A stretch of DNA of 64,000 nucleotides, from assembly GCF_014284365.1 (NCBI RefSeq), contig NZ_JACOGG010000001.1:124001-188000 (forward strand). The letters run 5' to 3'. A model generated the notes under the pieces. That model did no database searches. It saw only the letters and a list, made by a program, of their open reading frames with translations, and was not told the DNA's origin. Positions 54,406 to 63,712 of this stretch are shown here, piece after piece. The stretch's first letter is position 1. Each line of letters starts with the position of its first letter. The position numbers and the translations under genes are program-made. Source of the DNA: Cognatundibacterium rugosum (GTDB lineage: Bacteria; Pseudomonadota; Gammaproteobacteria; Burkholderiales; Burkholderiaceae_D).

Positions 54406-54765
54406 TTATTTCATCGTCGCGGCTGGTTTTGCATCGGTGCTTGCCGTGTCCGCTTTCGCTTTTTTAGCATGCTTGCGATGCTTAGTTTTTTTCTCAACCG
54501 CTGGCTTGGTTTCAGCTGCAGGTGCTGCGGCTGGCTTCGCTTCAGTTTTGATTTCTGCCTTCGCAACAGGAGCTGGTGCTGGTGTCACGGCTGCTTTCAC
54601 CGTGCTTGCTGCTGCAGTTGCCTGCGTGTTCGCAGCGCTGGCGGCATTGGTTGCTGTTGTTGCGACCGCTGCTTTAGCAGCTTCGACTGGTTTTGCTGGT
54701 GTCTGGGCAAACGCAGTACCCATGACGAAACTGGAAGCGATGATAGCGGCGATAATTTTGTTCAT
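54406..54765 (-). CDS. Small exported Ala/Lys-rich protein 3 (Asr-like)
   Basis: 119 residues, a recent paralogue of protein 2: signal MNKIIAAIIASSFVMGTAFA, QTPAKPVEAAKAAVATTATN, Ala/Pro middle with KAEIKTEAKPAAAPAAETKP, and tail KHRKHAKKAKADTASTDAKP. Ribosome site ATAGGAACAGATC. Differences from protein 2 are concentrated in the middle, which keeps amino-acid composition, so selection seems to act on composition and on the ends. Confidence 0.82.
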   Translation of the reverse strand: MNKIIAAIIASSFVMGTAFAQTPAKPVEAAKAAVATTATNAASAANTQATAAASTVKAAVTPAPAPVAKAEIKTEAKPAAAPAAETKPAVEKKTKHRKHAKKAKADTASTDAKPAATMK

Positions 54766-54824
54766 GATCTGTTCCTATGAGTGTTATACAGCGTTGATTG
54801 TTTTTTCGTAGTCTTGCTACGTAA

Positions 54825-54858
54825 GCTAATAACGCAACCGGTTTGCAGTCTGTTGACA
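54825..54858 (-). promoter_or_regulatory. Predicted ECF-type promoter, gene 3
   Basis: TGTCAAC, 17 bases, CGTTATTAGC on the minus strand, followed by the hairpin CGTAG-CAAGA-CTACG at 54807-54821. The spacer is unrelated to those of genes 1 and 2. Confidence 0.6.
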
Positions 54859-54927
54859 CAAAATTTGTGTACGAATGTAAAAAATAAAATATTTCTGCCA
54901 GTTTTGAATTGATTTAATTTGTCGGTC

Positions 54928-54961
54928 AAAAAAAAACGGCGTCATACAGACGCCGTTTTTG
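54928..54961 (-). terminator. Intrinsic terminator of small exported gene 4
   Basis: AAAAACGGCGTC-TGTAT-GACGCCGTTTTT read on the minus strand, followed by T. Confidence 0.92.
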
Positions 54962-54976
54962 AGTACCGGTGATTCC

Positions 54977-55297
54977 TTATTTTTTTAAATCCTGCTTGAC
55001 CTCTTCTGCCTTTTTTGCCCGTATTGGATCCGCTTTCTTCAACGGATCAGCATCAATTTTATTTGTCTTCACTGAAGATGCTGCTGACGCTGATGTACTG
55101 GATTGCTCAGGCTTCACTGCTTTGGCTGGTACAGCCGCAGATGGGCTAGTCACCGAAGCCGGGGCGGCTGCAACGCTTGCTACAGGTGCACTGGCTTTAG
55201 CAGATGCCGACACAGCAGCTGGTTTCTGAGCAAACGCTGCACCGCTAGTCAGCACAGTGGCAATTGCAGCGACCGTCAACATATTGAGCTTATTCAT
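54977..55297 (-). CDS. Small exported Ala/Lys-rich protein 4
   Basis: 106 residues. Signal MNKLNMLTVAAIATVLTSGAAFA, then QKPAAVSASAKASAPVASVA and a charged tail (KTNKIDADPLKKADPIRAKK, ending VKQDLKK). It lacks the His-containing basic motif of the other three, so it is the most divergent member, yet it has the same promoter spacing, a longer version of the leader hairpin and its own terminator. Ribosome site AATAAGGACGCAAT. Confidence 0.8.
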   Translation of the reverse strand: MNKLNMLTVAAIATVLTSGAAFAQKPAAVSASAKASAPVASVAAAPASVTSPSAAVPAKAVKPEQSSTSASAASSVKTNKIDADPLKKADPIRAKKAEEVKQDLKK

Positions 55298-55348
55298 ATT
55301 GCGTCCTTATTCAGAATTCTGTATCACATTTCGTAGCTCATGCTACGT

Positions 55349-55384
55349 GCTGATACAACGAGGTGCGGTGAGGTATGGTTGACA
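55349..55384 (-). promoter_or_regulatory. Predicted ECF-type promoter, gene 4
   Basis: TGTCAAC, 17 bases, CGTTGTATCAGC on the minus strand, then a 6-bp-stem hairpin CGTAGC-ATGA-GCTACG at 55332-55347. The -10 side has a small insertion relative to the other three but the spacer is again 17. Confidence 0.55.
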
Positions 55385-55490
55385 CGTACTCTGCATCGTT
55401 AAATTACTCAGGACCGCAGTGTCTATACGCGACACAGTTTGCGAGGTGCCCGGTTCACTATACTATGGCGACTTCAGTGAAGGAGACAAC

Positions 55491-55883
55491 ATGACATTTG
55501 CAAACTGGTGCGTACTGGCCGCCTGCCTGTTACCGATAGCCACCATCGGCCTGGCTAAAGTCGCCTCTGCACGTGCAGATCAGCGCGAGCTGCGTTACAA
55601 CAACCGCCATCCACGTGCCTGGACGGACAGACTGCAAGGCTGGCAGCAGCGCGCCAATGCGGCTCAACAGAATGGCTGGGAAGCGCTGCCTTTGTTTATC
55701 GCAGCTGTCGTGCTGGCCCAGCAAGCCCATGCCGATCAATCACACATTGATATGCTGGCTGCGGCCTTTATTGTATGTCGCATCCTGTATATCGCCGCCT
55801 ATCTTGCCAATCAGGCGACTTTGCGTTCACTAATCTGGTTTGCAGCAGGCGGTTGCAGCGTGGCCATTTTATTGCTGTCTTAA
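55491..55883 (+). CDS. MAPEG family membrane protein
   Basis: 130 residues from the ATG at 55491, which follows GAAGGAGACAAC; an upstream in-frame ATG has no ribosome site. Four membrane segments with the family signature RADQRELRYNNRHPR, then RLQGWQQRANAAQQNGWEAL and FIVCRILYIAAYLANQATLR. MAPEG proteins act on glutathione or eicosanoid-like substrates in eukaryotes; bacterial role unknown. Confidence 0.9.
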   Translation: MTFANWCVLAACLLPIATIGLAKVASARADQRELRYNNRHPRAWTDRLQGWQQRANAAQQNGWEALPLFIAAVVLAQQAHADQSHIDMLAAAFIVCRILYIAAYLANQATLRSLIWFAAGGCSVAILLLS

Positions 55884-56104
55884 GCATCTCAAGCTGCACC
55901 GCCCGCTCAATACAGCACCCTGCCCTTGTGAGCGGCTACCCACGTAGCGGGTCAGCTTGTATACAAGGGGCTATTTTGTGTAAGCCCTACATTTATATAT
56001 TGTTGACAATTTTTGGATCTGCGGGCACGGGTTTTCGGTGACTTCGGGCGTAAAATTACTGCACGCCACTATATTGCCAATCTGAAAGTTGCCTGGATTT
56101 AATA
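55884..56104. other. Intergenic region before the phosphatase gene
   Basis: About 220 bases without a gene. TTGACA at 56002-56007 could be a -35 box for the phosphatase gene but no good -10 follows at normal spacing. Confidence 0.35.
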
Positions 56105-56620
56105 ATGAATCAAGCACCTGTCCGCGCCATTCTGTTTATTTGCATGGGAAGTATTTGCCGTTCCCCGACAGCAGAGGCAGTTTTCCGCACAAAAGCGGAG
56201 CGGGCGGGCATAGCGGATCAGTTAGTGATTGATTCAGCAGGCACCCATGCCTATCACTCAGGCGAAGCGCCCGACCCCCGGGCCCGTGATTATGCTATGA
56301 AGCGGGGCTTTGATTTATCGAAGCACAGGGCGCGCCAGGTCAAAGCCGAAGATTTTGAGAAATTTGACCTGCTACTCGCGATGGATCAGCACAATATGTC
56401 CTTGCTGCGGGCTGCCTGCCCGGAGCGCTATCAGCACAAACTGGAATTGCTGATGAAGTTTGCCACGCACATCCTGGCGCAAGAAGTGCCCGACCCATAC
56501 TATGGTGGTGCACAGGGATTTGAAACCGTACTCGACTATATCGACGATGCCTGCACCGGCTTGTTGGCTTATGTGATGCTGTCGCAGCAGCCAGCATCAG
56601 CGAGTCGTCCCTACATTTAA
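56105..56620 (+). CDS. Low-molecular-weight protein tyrosine phosphatase
   Basis: 171 residues. P-loop FICMGSICRSPTAEAVF (C-x5-R-S) at the N-terminus, DSAGTHAYHSGEAPDPRARD, and the general-acid region VPDPYYGGAQGFETVLDYID. It dephosphorylates tyrosine or small phosphate esters in the cytoplasm. No exopolysaccharide kinase genes are near, so its partner is unknown. Confidence 0.95.
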   Translation: MNQAPVRAILFICMGSICRSPTAEAVFRTKAERAGIADQLVIDSAGTHAYHSGEAPDPRARDYAMKRGFDLSKHRARQVKAEDFEKFDLLLAMDQHNMSLLRAACPERYQHKLELLMKFATHILAQEVPDPYYGGAQGFETVLDYIDDACTGLLAYVMLSQQPASASRPYI

Positions 56621-56818
56621 CAGTTTCCGCAACAGCAACTAACAAAGCCTGCCAGCAATTGGCAGCGTCACTGCAGCACCTGGCTGCAACTCATCCCTTG
56701 TTTCCTGCATTTTATCCTATTGAAACTGCAACTTAATCCTTTTCGTCTTGTCTGAGCGGCATCCTTTTGGAATACTGCAGCATCCCGGTTTTCCCTATTT
56801 CCCAACCTGCGAGCGATC

Positions 56819-58036
56819 ATGTTACGTCAAACCCTCATAGTTATTGCCATCGCCTCTGTGCTGGCCGCCTGTAACAGCCAAAAAGAAAATGAAAAAAACG
56901 CTGCCTCAGCATCTGCTGCGACTACAGCGAACGCAGCAAGTGCCGCTTCCTCGGCCAGCACTAAGAATGAAAAACCAGCTCCCAAGCTGACCATCGCGCC
57001 GGAAGATGTATTGAAAGTCGAAAGTAATGCGCTCGCCTCAGGCCCCGTCATCACTGGTTCTGTCCAGCCGGAACGTAAAGCCGATTTACGCGCTGAGGTT
57101 CAGGCCATCGTGCTGCAGGTATTGAAGGAAAACGGCGACATCGTCAAGCGTGGCGATATTCTGGTCAAACTGGATGAAACCTCGATCCGTGACAATCTGA
57201 ATTCAGCCGAAGATGCAGCCCGCAGTGCCTCGCTCGCACTCGATCAGTCAGATCGCGCTTTGCAGCGGTTGAAGACTTTGCGTGCCTCCGGTATGACTTC
57301 CCTGCAAGCGCTGGATGACGCTGAAGTTCGCGTCAATGCGGCACGCAGTGAGTTATCCGCAGCCAAAGCCAGAGCCGCCAGCGCACGTCAGCAATTGCAG
57401 CGTACGGTGGTACGCGCACCGTTTGACGGCGTTGTCAGTGAACGTAAAGTCTCTGCAGGCGATACTGCGACACCAGGCAAAGAGCTGGTTAAAGTCATCG
57501 ACCCGACCAGTATGCGTTTTGCCGGCAAAGTGTCGACCGATAAAATCGCCCAGGTGCAGATCGGGCAAGCAGTCAGCTTCCGTATCAATGGTTATCAGCA
57601 GGAATTCCGCGGCAAAATTACGCGCCTGGACCCGGCCGCTAATGACGTAACGCGTCAGGTCGAGGTACTGGTTGCCTTTGCTGACAAAAACCAGCCTAAG
57701 GTATCCGGTCTGTATGCAGAGGGAAATATCGAAGCCACGACCATCAATGCGCTGACGCTGCCGGAATCCGCAGTAGTGAAAACCGGTGACACCGCTTATG
57801 CCTGGCGCGTAGCCGGCAAAAATCTGAGCAAGGTGAATCTGGCCACAGGCAAACGCGACCAGCGTACCGGCAATATAGAAATCCGCAGTGGCTTGGCCGT
57901 TGGCGATTTGGTCATGCGTAATCCAGGTTCAGCACTCAAGGATGGCCAGGCGATCGAACTGGCGGCTGCTAATCCTGCAGGCAGCACCGGGACTACTGCG
58001 ACCGCTGCAAACACAACTGCTGCCGGGAGCCATTAA
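56819..58036 (+). CDS. RND efflux periplasmic adaptor lipoprotein
   Basis: 405 residues. Lipobox LAAC (Cys18), Ala/Ser linker of about 30 residues, then the adaptor order: SVQPERKADLRAEVQAIVLQ, coiled-coil hairpin (about 120-190), VVRAPFDGVVSERKVSAGDT lipoyl half, beta barrel and membrane-proximal domain, ending in a Gly/Thr/Ala tail. It pairs with the RND pump gene 2 bases downstream. An outer-membrane component is not encoded here and may be supplied in trans. Confidence 0.94.
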   Translation: MLRQTLIVIAIASVLAACNSQKENEKNAASASAATTANAASAASSASTKNEKPAPKLTIAPEDVLKVESNALASGPVITGSVQPERKADLRAEVQAIVLQVLKENGDIVKRGDILVKLDETSIRDNLNSAEDAARSASLALDQSDRALQRLKTLRASGMTSLQALDDAEVRVNAARSELSAAKARAASARQQLQRTVVRAPFDGVVSERKVSAGDTATPGKELVKVIDPTSMRFAGKVSTDKIAQVQIGQAVSFRINGYQQEFRGKITRLDPAANDVTRQVEVLVAFADKNQPKVSGLYAEGNIEATTINALTLPESAVVKTGDTAYAWRVAGKNLSKVNLATGKRDQRTGNIEIRSGLAVGDLVMRNPGSALKDGQAIELAAANPAGSTGTTATAANTTAAGSH

Positions 58037-58038
58037 TC

Positions 58039-61000
58039 ATGTTCTTATCTGACTTCAGTATTAAACGCCCCATCGCGACGATCGTGATGATCATCGCGCT
58101 GATGGCTTTGGGCTTACTGGCTTTAAGCAAGCTGCGCGTCAATCAGAATCCCGATGTGGAAGTGCCGGGTCTGTCGGTGGTCATGCCCTATCCGGGTGCT
58201 TCACCGGATACCGTAGAACGCGAAATCATCAATCGCCTGGAAAAATCGATGATGAGTATTTCCGGTGTCAAGGAAGTGTATTCCAGCTCAAATGAAGGTA
58301 TGGCCCGTTTTGACATCATGTTTGAATTTAAAAAGAACATGATCGAAGCCACTGATGAAGTCCGCAATGTGATTTCTAATGTGCGTTTCAAAATGCCGAC
58401 TGAAATGCGCGAACCCATCATCCAGCGCTGGGACCCTTCGGCGCAGCCAATTGTGAATATCGCGCTGTCGTCCAGCAAACTGAGTCATGCCGAGATTTCG
58501 CGTCTGGCAGAAGATAACCTGGCAGATAAACTGCGTGGCTTACCCGGCGTATCCACCGTCACCGTCGGGGGCTCTTTAAAACGCGAACTGTCGGTCTTGT
58601 TGCGCGCAGAAAAACTGCGTGAATACAATGTCTCGGTCGGTGAAGTCGTCAATGCACTGCGCATGCAAAACACCAATGCCCCGGTCGGCAAAATCCGTGG
58701 CAAGCTGGACGAAGAAAGCATACGTCTGGTTGGTCGTATTGAAACACCGGAAGAATTTCAGCAAGTTGTTATTAAACGCAATGGCGAACAGGTAGTGCGC
58801 CTGGCACAGGTTGCCACTATTGAAGACAACTTTGCCGATCTGAACAGCCTGAGTATACGCAGCGGCAAACCGAATGTCGGTATTCAGGTCAGTAAATCAC
58901 GCGAAGCCAGTACCGTCTCTGTCGCAAAGGCAGTGCGTGAATTCCTGGAGAAAACCAATAAGGAATATGAGACTACCTATCCGGGTACCAAGCTCGACAT
59001 CACGCGTGACGGCGGCAAAGACGCACAGCGCAGCCTGAATAATGTGATCGAATCGCTGGTTCTGGGTGCAGGGCTGACTATCTTTGTGGTGTATGCCTTC
59101 CTGAATTCCTGGCGCTCTACCCTGATCACGGCATTGAGTCTGCCAACCTCGGTGATTGCTGCCTTTATCGCAGTCTGGCTGTGTGGTTTCACGCTGAACT
59201 TCATGACGCTGCTGGGTCTGTCGCTGGCGATTGGTGTATTGATTGATGATGCGATTGTGGTGCGGGAAAACATTGTGCGCCATATGCAAATGGGTTCAGA
59301 TCGTCGCACAGCTGCCTTACAGGGCACTGCAGAAATTGGTCTGGCCGTGGCGGCGACTACTTTCTCTATCATTGCGGTGTTTATACCGGTCGCCTTCATG
59401 CCGGGTATGCCTGGTGAATGGTTCCGTCCGTTCGCACTGACGGTGACCTGCTCGGTGCTGGTCAGTCTGGGGATTTCCTTTACGCTGGATCCGATGTTGT
59501 CCGCTTACTGGGGTGATCCGGCCGATCATCATACCGCGCCCAAAAAAGGCTTGAGCAAGCTGCTGGCTCGCTTCAATGACTGGTTTGATCGTCAGTCCGA
59601 CCGCTATGGCCATGTGATTGCCTGGGCACTGCATCATCGTCGTTCTATGACAGCGATTGCTGTCCTGAGTCTGGTGGCTGCGATGGCACTGCAGGCCAAA
59701 TTCGGTGGCACCAGCTTTTTACCGGCGACCGATTCCGGCAATCTGATGATCTCGGTGCGCACGCCAGCGTCATCGTCGCTGGAATACGCGAAGCTGAAAA
59801 TGGAAAGAGCCGCGGCGATCGCACGCAGCTTACCTGAGACGAAAGACACCAACAGCAATATCACACCGGCTGGTGGCCGGATTTATGTAGACATAGGCAA
59901 AAGTACCGAACGCAAACGCAGTGCTAAGGAAATCGCCACTGAATTGCGTGAGAAAATCCGCACGCTGGTCGGTGCTGAATATACGGTACAGGATGATTTG
60001 AACAATGGTGCGCAAAAGCCGGTGCAAATGGAATTTACCGGCCCGGATTCACGGAAACTGTTGGAAATCACCAGTCTGTATATGGAAAAACTGCACGATG
60101 TCCCAGGTGCGGTCGATATCGGTTTGTCTGAGCAAGATCCGAAGAAAGAACTGAAAATCGAACTCAACCGTGGTCTCGCCAATTCGATGGGCATCTCATC
60201 GAATGATGCAGCCCAGACCTTGCGCGTCGCCTTTGCCGGTATCGAAGTCGGTGACTGGGTCGATCCTACCGGAGAGACACGTGACGTCGCGGTGCGTTTG
60301 CATCCGGATGACCGCGTCAGCAAAGAGAATATCGAACGTCTGCCTATCGCGGTAGCAGGCAGCAGCCAAATGGTACCGCTCGATCAGATCGCCACCATCA
60401 CCATGGGTAAAGGCCCATCCAGCATAGAGCATGCGAATGGCAAACGGACTATCACCGTCTCTGCCAATGCGCAGGGTCGCTCGAATGGTGAAGTGATTGC
60501 CGATGCCAAGAAACTGGCTGAATCCATGAACTTCCCGGCTGGCTATGGCTTGTCAGTGGGTGGTGCCGGTCAGGATCAGGAAGAAGTGTTCGGTGCCATG
60601 GGTATCGCTGTCTTGTCCGGCATAGGTCTGATGTATCTGATCCTGGTGATGCAGTTCGGCTCTTTCAGTGCGCCTTTGGGTGTCATGTTATCGTTGCCGC
60701 TGTCGCTGATCGGCGTGGTACTGGCGCTGCTGATCACACGTAGCACGATTAACCTGATGAGTCTGATCGGCGTGATTATGCTCATGGGGCTGGTGGCAAA
60801 AAATGCGATTCTGTTGCTGGATGCAGCACGTAAATTTGAGTCAGAGGGCATGGAACGTGAAGCCGCCCTGATGCAGGCTGGACGCGTACGTCTGCGCCCT
60901 ATCCTGATGACTACCTTTGCGCTGATCGCAGGCATGCTGCCGGTGGCCTTGGGAATGGGTGAGGGTGGTGAATTCTATCGTCCGCTGGCGATTGCGATTA

Positions 61001-61248
61001 TCGGTGGCACCATCACTTCCACCTTGCTGACCCTGTTAGTCGTGCCTACCTTCTACGACAGCATAGAAATTGCGAAAGATGGTATACGCCGGAAAATCCG
61101 CCTGCGCAGCGAACGCTTCCATTCTGTGATCGCGATCGCGATGACGATGGTGGAAGCAGTACTGACTTTGTGTGGTCTGCGCATGATTTGGCGCGGTTTG
61201 CTAAAATTGCTGCAACTTTTAGGACGTAAGACGATCAAACCGGCCTGA
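58039..61248 (+). CDS. RND efflux transporter (HAE-1 type inner-membrane pump)
   Basis: 1069 residues, 12 membrane helices with two large periplasmic loops. FLSDFSIKRPIATIVMIIAL at the start, the proton-relay motif GVLIDDAIVVRENIVRHM in helix 4, GMPGEWFRPFALTVTCSVLV, and the C-terminal half with LMGLVAKNAILLLDAARKFE. This is the substrate-exporting trimer of a tripartite drug or solvent pump. A hairpin terminator follows about 105 bases on. Confidence 0.95.
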   Translation: MFLSDFSIKRPIATIVMIIALMALGLLALSKLRVNQNPDVEVPGLSVVMPYPGASPDTVEREIINRLEKSMMSISGVKEVYSSSNEGMARFDIMFEFKKNMIEATDEVRNVISNVRFKMPTEMREPIIQRWDPSAQPIVNIALSSSKLSHAEISRLAEDNLADKLRGLPGVSTVTVGGSLKRELSVLLRAEKLREYNVSVGEVVNALRMQNTNAPVGKIRGKLDEESIRLVGRIETPEEFQQVVIKRNGEQVVRLAQVATIEDNFADLNSLSIRSGKPNVGIQVSKSREASTVSVAKAVREFLEKTNKEYETTYPGTKLDITRDGGKDAQRSLNNVIESLVLGAGLTIFVVYAFLNSWRSTLITALSLPTSVIAAFIAVWLCGFTLNFMTLLGLSLAIGVLIDDAIVVRENIVRHMQMGSDRRTAALQGTAEIGLAVAATTFSIIAVFIPVAFMPGMPGEWFRPFALTVTCSVLVSLGISFTLDPMLSAYWGDPADHHTAPKKGLSKLLARFNDWFDRQSDRYGHVIAWALHHRRSMTAIAVLSLVAAMALQAKFGGTSFLPATDSGNLMISVRTPASSSLEYAKLKMERAAAIARSLPETKDTNSNITPAGGRIYVDIGKSTERKRSAKEIATELREKIRTLVGAEYTVQDDLNNGAQKPVQMEFTGPDSRKLLEITSLYMEKLHDVPGAVDIGLSEQDPKKELKIELNRGLANSMGISSNDAAQTLRVAFAGIEVGDWVDPTGETRDVAVRLHPDDRVSKENIERLPIAVAGSSQMVPLDQIATITMGKGPSSIEHANGKRTITVSANAQGRSNGEVIADAKKLAESMNFPAGYGLSVGGAGQDQEEVFGAMGIAVLSGIGLMYLILVMQFGSFSAPLGVMLSLPLSLIGVVLALLITRSTINLMSLIGVIMLMGLVAKNAILLLDAARKFESEGMEREAALMQAGRVRLRPILMTTFALIAGMLPVALGMGEGGEFYRPLAIAIIGGTITSTLLTLLVVPTFYDSIEIAKDGIRRKIRLRSERFHSVIAIAMTMVEAVLTLCGLRMIWRGLLKLLQLLGRKTIKPA

Positions 61249-61356
61249 ATCAATGCGCCAGCAGCACGTCCATCAATTCTGCTGACGCGAGCGATTGTTG
61301 TAGGTACCTGTTCACCTCATGCTGGGGTCTATTCCTAAGTATCCTCCAGCATTTTT

Positions 61357-61389
61357 ATAAGCTGCGGACCAGAAATCCGCAGCTTTTTT
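61357..61389 (+). terminator. Intrinsic terminator downstream of the RND pump
   Basis: AAGCTGCGGA and TCCGCAGCTT form a 10-bp stem with a 7-base loop, followed by further T. The minus-strand peptidase ends at 61400 on the other side. Confidence 0.92.
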
Positions 61390-61399
61390 TTATCCCGAT

Positions 61400-63079
61400 T
61401 CAGGGCGTGGTTTCAGTCTGACGTGGCTGAGCAAATGGGTCACCGGCTTTCCAGGCTGGCATTTTGGGGCTGTTCGCAATTTCATAACCCAGTTGCAGGG
61501 TGAATTGAGCCTGTTGCACCATGCCTGACAAATCCCAGTCCGGATCATATTTATCCGTGCTCTGATGATAGCGTTTGCCATAGGCGCGGGCCTTTTCAGC
61601 GGACTCTTGCGGATGGTGGATAAAGTCACGGCCACGGCTCACTGAAAACGCAGGCACACCGGCCTTCGCAAAGCTAAAATGATCGCTGCGAAAATAGCCA
61701 CCGGCAGTATCCGGCGTTTCCGGACTGGCCTGTAATTGCATATCACGCGCAACCTTGAGTGCATGCTGCTGTAGTTCACTGCGTTCGCTGCCAGTCAGAC
61801 CCATGTCACGCGTGACACCGACAAAATTCATCACGTCGATATTCAATGCCGCTGCCGTTTTACGCAGGGGCCATAAAGGCTGTGCCGCATAGGCAGCGCT
61901 GCCGAGCAAGCCCTGCTCTTCCGCCGCGACCCATAAGAACATCTGGCTGCGCCGGGCCGGTTGAGCCACGGCCGCTTTGGCCATCGCCAGCAAACCCGCT
62001 GTGCCTGAGCCATTGTCGATCGCGCCGTTGTAAATCACCTCGCCGCTTCCCTCTTGCTTAGTTTCTTGCTTACCCAGATGATCCCAGTGGGCGCTGTAAA
62101 TCACCAGTTCCTGCTTCAGGCGCGGATCAGTACCGGGCACAATACCGACAACATTGTATTGTTCCAGCTGACGTAAGGCGGAACGCGCCTCGCCTTTGAG
62201 TCTGGCAGATGGCAAACGCACAGGCCGGAAATCATTTTTTTCTGCGGCTTCACGCAATTTATCGAGCTTCAGTCCGGCACCGGCAAATACCTGCTGCGCC
62301 AGCGCATCGGTGATCCAGCCTTGCAGCCCGACGCCACTGTCTGCTCCCTGCAACTGAAAATGTTCAGCACTGCCGCCATTTTTGACCACCGACCAGCCAT
62401 AACTGGCACTGGCATCGGTATGAATCAGCAGCACACCTGCCGCACCATGCCGTCTGGCCTCCTCGAACTTGTAATTCCAGCGCCCATAATAGGTCAGGGC
62501 AGCTCCGCCAAAACGTTTAGGCTCCGCCTCCGTAGGACGTGGCTCGTTGACCAGCATCACCAGGATTTTTCCGCGACAGTCGACGCCTTTGTAATCATCC
62601 CATTGCTCTTCGGGTGCGCTGATGCCGTAGCCAACAAACAGCAATTCATGATCAAAGCTTTGCTGGGTCTGGGCATTCCCCGTCCACCACACCCAGTCGT
62701 CGGCAAATTGCATGGGCAGGATTTTTCCAGCCAGTTCCAGATGAACGGTACTTTTTGCAGGCAGCGCTTTGACACCGCTGATGCGTACCGGTTGGCGGTA
62801 AGACTGTCCATTCGCAGGCAATAAGCCCAGCGCCTGGGCCTGCGCTTCCAAATAAGCGACGGTCAGATCCCCGCCACGCTGCCCCGTGCCCCGGCCTTCA
62901 AACAGGTCAGACGATAACAAGGCCAGATGGGCGCGCAAAGGTGCTTCCTGCACTTGCGGCAGTTGTTGTGATGAGAACGACTGTGGCGCTTGCTGCGCCT
63001 GCGCAGTAAGACTACACAGTGACAGACAAAACAGGCTGCCGTATCTGGCAGCCTGCAGGGTGGTGATGAATTTGGACAT
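61400..63079 (-). CDS. M28 family zinc peptidase, exported
   Basis: 559 residues. Signal peptide ending near AQAQQ, a PA-type inserted domain (VNEPRPTEAEPKRFGGAALT, YGRWNYKFEEARRHGAAGVL) and the catalytic domain with metal ligands in YSAHWDHLG, GAIDNGSGTAGLLAM and VAAEEQGLLGSAAY, then SDHFSFAKAGVPAFSV. It should be a periplasmic or secreted aminopeptidase with two zinc ions. Its stop lies close to the convergent RND operon terminator. Confidence 0.94.
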   Translation of the reverse strand: MSKFITTLQAARYGSLFCLSLCSLTAQAQQAPQSFSSQQLPQVQEAPLRAHLALLSSDLFEGRGTGQRGGDLTVAYLEAQAQALGLLPANGQSYRQPVRISGVKALPAKSTVHLELAGKILPMQFADDWVWWTGNAQTQQSFDHELLFVGYGISAPEEQWDDYKGVDCRGKILVMLVNEPRPTEAEPKRFGGAALTYYGRWNYKFEEARRHGAAGVLLIHTDASASYGWSVVKNGGSAEHFQLQGADSGVGLQGWITDALAQQVFAGAGLKLDKLREAAEKNDFRPVRLPSARLKGEARSALRQLEQYNVVGIVPGTDPRLKQELVIYSAHWDHLGKQETKQEGSGEVIYNGAIDNGSGTAGLLAMAKAAVAQPARRSQMFLWVAAEEQGLLGSAAYAAQPLWPLRKTAAALNIDVMNFVGVTRDMGLTGSERSELQQHALKVARDMQLQASPETPDTAGGYFRSDHFSFAKAGVPAFSVSRGRDFIHHPQESAEKARAYGKRYHQSTDKYDPDWDLSGMVQQAQFTLQLGYEIANSPKMPAWKAGDPFAQPRQTETTP

Positions 63080-63217
63080 GGATGAAAGTCAGCGACTGTC
63101 TGATGGTTGAGCCACTTGGATAGACAGACTTACAATTGGTTCCGTTTTGCCCCGTATTGACTGGACTGGCCCAATCCTTGCAAGGCCTGAGCAAGTCAAC
63201 CTTGAATGGAGTATGCA

Positions 63218-63712
63218 ATGCTACGTCCCGCCCTGGCTGCTGATGCTGCCGCAATTTGTGCAATCTATAACCCATATATACTGGAAACCTACATCAGTTT
63301 TGAAGAAACTGCTGTCAGCCATGAACAAATGGCACAACGCATACAGACCGTGCTGGACGCGGGGCTGCCCTGGCTGGTGTACGAACAGCAAGGCAAACTC
63401 AGCGCCTATGCCTACGCCACGCCCTGGCGCACCAGGCCAGCTTACCGTCATTCCGTCGAAGTATCCGTCTACGCGGCACGCGAGTCAGTAGCTCAGGGTC
63501 TGGGCTCAGCCTTATATCAGGCCTTATTCACTCAGCTGCAGCAATTGGGCATACACAGTGTGATCGCAGGGATCGCTTTACCCAATCCGGCCAGCATCGC
63601 ATTGCATGAAAAAATGGGGATGCGTCAGGTCGCCCGTTTTTCTGAAGTCGGTCAGAAATTCGGGCAATGGCATGATGTAGGCTACTGGGAAAAATTATTT
63701 ACGCGGTCCTGA
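63218..63712 (+). CDS. GNAT acetyltransferase (phosphinothricin/methionine-sulfoximine type)
   Basis: 164 residues from the ATG at 63218, with TGGAGT upstream; another in-frame ATG is 4 codons earlier. MLRPALAADAAAICAIYNPY, FEETAVSHEQMAQRI, AYATPWRTRPAYRHSVEVSV and the acetyl-CoA loop QGLGSALYQALF are typical of the PAT/YncA group, which acetylates amino-acid analogues. Its last 18 bases overlap the 3' end of the convergent transporter gene. Confidence 0.92.
   Translation: MLRPALAADAAAICAIYNPYILETYISFEETAVSHEQMAQRIQTVLDAGLPWLVYEQQGKLSAYAYATPWRTRPAYRHSVEVSVYAARESVAQGLGSALYQALFTQLQQLGIHSVIAGIALPNPASIALHEKMGMRQVARFSEVGQKFGQWHDVGYWEKLFTRS

Noticed and set aside
53839-54780. Cys/Phe-rich 313-codon plus-strand frame across the small exported genes
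   Set aside because: It spans two terminators and two minus-strand genes and mirrors their Ala/Lys codons; low-complexity by-product.
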